Shown here one piece after another: positions 4,571 through 7,372 of a stretch of 7,372 bases of DNA. Source of the DNA: JBDHRG01 sp039807445. Its GTDB lineage: Bacteria > Pseudomonadota > Gammaproteobacteria > Competibacterales > Competibacteraceae. The stretch covers positions 1 through 7,372 of the forward strand of contig JBDHRG010000183.1 of assembly GCA_039807445.1 (NCBI GenBank). The letters are read 5' to 3'. The first letter of the stretch is position 1. Every line of letters starts with the position of its first letter. The translations under genes were made by a program, and so were the position numbers. Below the pieces are notes generated by a model that was not told where the DNA came from, searched no databases, and saw only the letters and a program-made list of their open reading frames with translations.

Positions 4571-7360
4571 TCAGCGCGGCAGCGTCTCCAGCAGTTTGCG
4601 CGCCTCGTCGGCGCCCGGGAAGGTCGCGGCGTTGACCAGCGCCTGCTCGAGCTGGCGGCGCGCCTCGGCCTGGCGGCCGAGCCCGGCGAGCGCGACGCCG
4701 AGGTGGTAGCGCACCTCCGGGTTGGTCGAGGCGCGCGACTGCGCCTCGCGCAAGTGCGCCAGGCCCTGCGCCGGCTCGCCGCGCTGCACCAGCACCCAGC
4801 CGAGCGTGTCGAGCGCGGCGGCGTCTTCCGGCGCGCGCTCGAGCGCGCGGCGCGCGGTGTCGAGCGCGCGCGGATCGCCGGTCTGCAGGTAGATGTAGGC
4901 GAGGTTGTTCAGCAGCACGGCGTCGTCGGGGCGCGCCGCGACCAGGGTTTCGTACAGCGGCTGCGCGCGCCGCCACTCGCCGGCCAGCACGTAGCCCTCG
5001 CCGAGCGCCATCTGCGCCAGCCGGTCGTCGGGGTGATCCTTCAGCCAGCCTTCGAGCAGGGCGATCGCCCGCGGCCCGTCGCCGCCCCCGAGCAAGGCCC
5101 GGTAGGCGCCGAGCGCGAGCCCGACGCCGGGCTTCAGCGCCAGCCCCTGCTGGTAAACCTGGGCGGCTTCCTGGAAGCGCCCGCGACGCAGCAGCACATC
5201 GCCGAGCACGCCGTGGACGACCGCCTCGCCGGGATGCGCCGCAAGCAGCGCGCGCGCGCGCTCCTCGGCTTGGTCGAACCGCCCGACGGCCTGATAGGCC
5301 TCGATCAGCGCGACGAGCACATCTTCGCGCCGCGGATCGGCGCGCTCGGCCTGCTCGAGCGACTGCGCGGCATCGGCCGGCACGCCCGCCCGCAGTTGCA
5401 GCCGCGCCACCCCCAGCAGCCGGTCGGGGTCGACGCCAGCGAACTTGGCCAGGCGCCGGAACGTCACCTGCGCCGGCTCGCGCTGCCCGGCGGCGAGCTG
5501 GAGCTGGCCGAGTGCGGCGAGCGCCGCGAGGTCTTCGGGTGCGCGCTGCACCGCCTCCTCGGCCAGCGCCAGCGCCTTGGCCGGCGCCTGGCGCTGGCGG
5601 TAGAGTTCGGCCAGCGCCAGGCGCGGCGCCAGCGCCGCGGCATCGACGCTGCGCGCCTTCTCCCACCAGAGCGCGGCCTCGTCGAGCCGATCCGCCGCGG
5701 CGTAGACGCGGCCGAGTTCGTACATCAGCACGCCGTTGCCCGGGTACGCTGCCAACTGCCCCGACAGTCGAGCGATGGCCTGCTCGGTCTGGCCTTGCGC
5801 CAGCTCGAGCTTGGCCAGATTGACGTGCGCGGTCACGAAACCGGGGTCGACCGCCAGCGCCCGCTCGAGCGTGGCGCGCGCCGCCGTGGCATCGCCGCTG
5901 CCGAGCTGTGCCATCGCGCGCAGGTTCAGCAGCGTCAGGTTGTCCGGCTCGAGCGCGATCAGCCGCTCGCTGACCTTCACCGCGTCGGCAGCCCGCCCGC
6001 TGCGCAGCTGCAACGTCATCAGCAGCATGCCGGCGCGGAACTGGTTCGGGTCCTTGTCGAAGACCGCACCGAGCTCGTCGAGCGCCTGTGCCCGCTGCCC
6101 GCGCTGGAAGCGCAGGTTCGCCAGCTCGGTGACGATACCCGGCGCACCGCCGCTCAGCTCGGCGGCCTGCTCGAGCAGCTGGGTCGCCAGCAGATGGTTG
6201 CCGACGCGCATGTGCGCGATGCCGAGCAGCCCGAGCAAGCGGTAATCCTCACCCGCCTGGCGGCGGGCCGGCTCGAGCACGCTCAGCGCCTGGCGCGGCT
6301 CGCCGAGCTGCAGGTAGACCGTGCCGAGCAGCCTGCGCGCACCGGCGTGGTCTGCGGTGCGCTCGAGGAAGCGGCTCAGGTCGTCGCGTGCGCGCTCGAA
6401 CTCGCCGAGCGCGTAATGCACCACACCGGACACCAACAGTAGCTGCGGCAGGCGCGCCAGGTCGTCGGGCTTCACCGTCTTGAGCAGATCCCCGGCTTCG
6501 CGCATCTGCGCCTGCGCCGCCGCGGCCTCGCCGCGCCGACCGAGCCACTGCGCATTCAGCAGCATGCCGCGCGGGTCGTATGCGAACTGCTGGCGCACAT
6601 AGGCGAGGTCCGCCTCCATCGCGTCGACGCGGCCGAGGTCGAGCAGCAGACCCAGCTTCGCCAGCCGCGCCGCCAGATGGCGCGGCTCGAGCGACAAGGC
6701 ATAGTCGTAGCCTTGCAAGGCCTTGTCGGCGTCGCCGGCCTCGTGCCGGACCGCGGCCCAGACGTTCCACGCATCGGCATCGCGCGCGCCGAGCTCGACC
6801 GCGCGTTCGGCTTCACGCTGAGCCTCGCCGAACTTGTGCTCCCGCAAACGCAACATCGCCATCCCGGTGTAACCGACGGCCGACTGCGGCGCGTTCGCCT
6901 GCGCCGCGGCGAACGCCTGCTCGGCCTCGAACAGCTGCCCCTGCTCGAGCAGGGCTTGCCCGCGGTAGGCATGGACCTGCGCCTGCGCCGCGGCCGGAAG
7001 CCCCTCCGGCTTGATCTCGTCGAGCAGCGCCTGGAACTTGCCCTGCGCCAGCAAGGCGCGCGCGCGCAGCAGCTCGACCTCGGCGCGGTCGGCGCCGAGC
7101 CGGGTGGCGGCCTGCAAGCTCGTTTCCGCCAGCTCGAACTTGCCCTGCGCCAGATAGAGCCGCCCGAGCAAGAGCTGCGCCGCCAGATAGCTGGGCTGCT
7201 GCTGCAGCGCGTTCTTCAGCTGGACCGCAGCGCCTTCGAGGTCGCCGTGCTCGAAGCGCACCAGCGCATCTTCGTAGTATTCGGCCGCCTGCGCGGCGAG
7301 CGCCTGCGTCTGCCCACCGGCCAGCGTCAGCGCCAGCACGAGTCCCAGTTTCCAACTCAT
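4571..7360 (-). CDS. prsT: Exported tetratricopeptide-repeat protein, PrsT-like (exosortase A/PEP-CTERM system)
   Basis: The 929-residue protein has an N-terminal signal peptide: K4, a hydrophobic core 5-15, and likely cleavage after A22 or A25 (A-L-A-A-Q-A). From residue 27 to the end it consists almost wholly of TPR units, about 20 or more. There is no lipobox cysteine, and I find no cysteine anywhere in it, which suits a periplasmic protein. The opening repeat (G-D-L-E-G-A-A-V-Q-L-K-N-A-L-Q) and the final ones (L-L-N-N-L-A-Y-I-Y-L, D-T-L-G-W-V-L, E-V-R-Y-H-L-G-V-A-L) resemble the PrsT family tied to exosortase A and exopolysaccharide loci of betaproteobacteria. Length is also in that range. 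Its role there is not well defined; a scaffold in export or assembly is the usual guess. The ATG is supported by GAGG at 7369-7372, eight bases upstream. No exosortase or glycan gene lies in the window, so another TPR family is possible. Confidence 0.75.
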   Translation of the reverse strand: MSWKLGLVLALTLAGGQTQALAAQAAEYYEDALVRFEHGDLEGAAVQLKNALQQQPSYLAAQLLLGRLYLAQGKFELAETSLQAATRLGADRAEVELLRARALLAQGKFQALLDEIKPEGLPAAAQAQVHAYRGQALLEQGQLFEAEQAFAAAQANAPQSAVGYTGMAMLRLREHKFGEAQREAERAVELGARDADAWNVWAAVRHEAGDADKALQGYDYALSLEPRHLAARLAKLGLLLDLGRVDAMEADLAYVRQQFAYDPRGMLLNAQWLGRRGEAAAAQAQMREAGDLLKTVKPDDLARLPQLLLVSGVVHYALGEFERARDDLSRFLERTADHAGARRLLGTVYLQLGEPRQALSVLEPARRQAGEDYRLLGLLGIAHMRVGNHLLATQLLEQAAELSGGAPGIVTELANLRFQRGQRAQALDELGAVFDKDPNQFRAGMLLMTLQLRSGRAADAVKVSERLIALEPDNLTLLNLRAMAQLGSGDATAARATLERALAVDPGFVTAHVNLAKLELAQGQTEQAIARLSGQLAAYPGNGVLMYELGRVYAAADRLDEAALWWEKARSVDAAALAPRLALAELYRQRQAPAKALALAEEAVQRAPEDLAALAALGQLQLAAGQREPAQVTFRRLAKFAGVDPDRLLGVARLQLRAGVPADAAQSLEQAERADPRREDVLVALIEAYQAVGRFDQAEERARALLAAHPGEAVVHGVLGDVLLRRGRFQEAAQVYQQGLALKPGVGLALGAYRALLGGGDGPRAIALLEGWLKDHPDDRLAQMALGEGYVLAGEWRRAQPLYETLVAARPDDAVLLNNLAYIYLQTGDPRALDTARRALERAPEDAAALDTLGWVLVQRGEPAQGLAHLREAQSRASTNPEVRYHLGVALAGLGRQAEARRQLEQALVNAATFPGADEARKLLETLPR

Positions 7361-7372
7361 CGGCGCCGCCTC

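Noticed and set aside
2694..5666. Open minus-strand frame of 990 codons running through uvrC
   Set aside because: Only the part from 4514 to 2694 is UvrC. The upstream part is an arginine/alanine/glycine-rich alternate frame of the TPR gene, with no stop codons because of the high GC content.
2685..6442. Long plus-strand open frames opposite uvrC and the TPR gene (674 and 639 codons)
   Set aside because: They are antisense shadows with low-complexity composition, no domain patterns and no ribosome sites.
4571..7300. Frequent CTCGAG, GCGCGC and similar short motifs suggesting DNA repeats
   Set aside because: They follow from Glu/Arg/Ala/Leu-rich TPR codons in high-GC DNA and show no regular spacing. 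No CRISPR array or tandem repeat is present.

Overview
The window is high-GC DNA, roughly two thirds G+C in the genes checked. Gene content and protein style suggest a betaproteobacterium, plausibly of the Rhodocyclales (Thauera/Azoarcus-like). That placement is inferred from gene families, not from a search. There are four intact protein genes, one pseudogene, and one short insertion of foreign composition.

Left part (1-1211, minus strand): the broken remains of an L-lactate permease gene (lldP). Recognisable permease blocks run from the middle of the protein to near its C-terminus. The N-terminal portion is absent, and the rest carries two single-base frameshifts and an insertion of about 307 bp. 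The insertion (about 480-786) is only about 54% G+C by hand count, holds no credible gene, has imperfect inverted repeats near its ends, and is flanked by a 6-bp direct repeat. Removing it with one repeat copy restores the permease reading frame exactly. Twelve bases at its right border match the inner part of the Tn5-type mosaic end.

Centre-left (1212-2097, plus strand): a short regulatory region with a FadR/LldR-type operator overlapping a plausible sigma70 promoter, then an intact GntR/FCD regulator of the LldR type. The regulator therefore outlives the permease it probably controlled.

Right part (2113-7360, minus strand): three genes in one direction, a large exported TPR protein resembling PrsT of the exosortase A/PEP-CTERM exopolysaccharide system, then uvrC (nucleotide excision repair endonuclease subunit), then pgsA (phosphatidylglycerophosphate synthase). 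The gaps are 56 and 14 bp, so uvrC-pgsA is almost certainly an operon and the TPR gene may be co-transcribed. lldR and pgsA converge with 15 bp between their stop codons, over a GC-rich palindrome.

I do not see an undescribed multi-gene system. The most unusual object is the small palindromic insertion in lldP and the mosaic-end-like sequence at its border.
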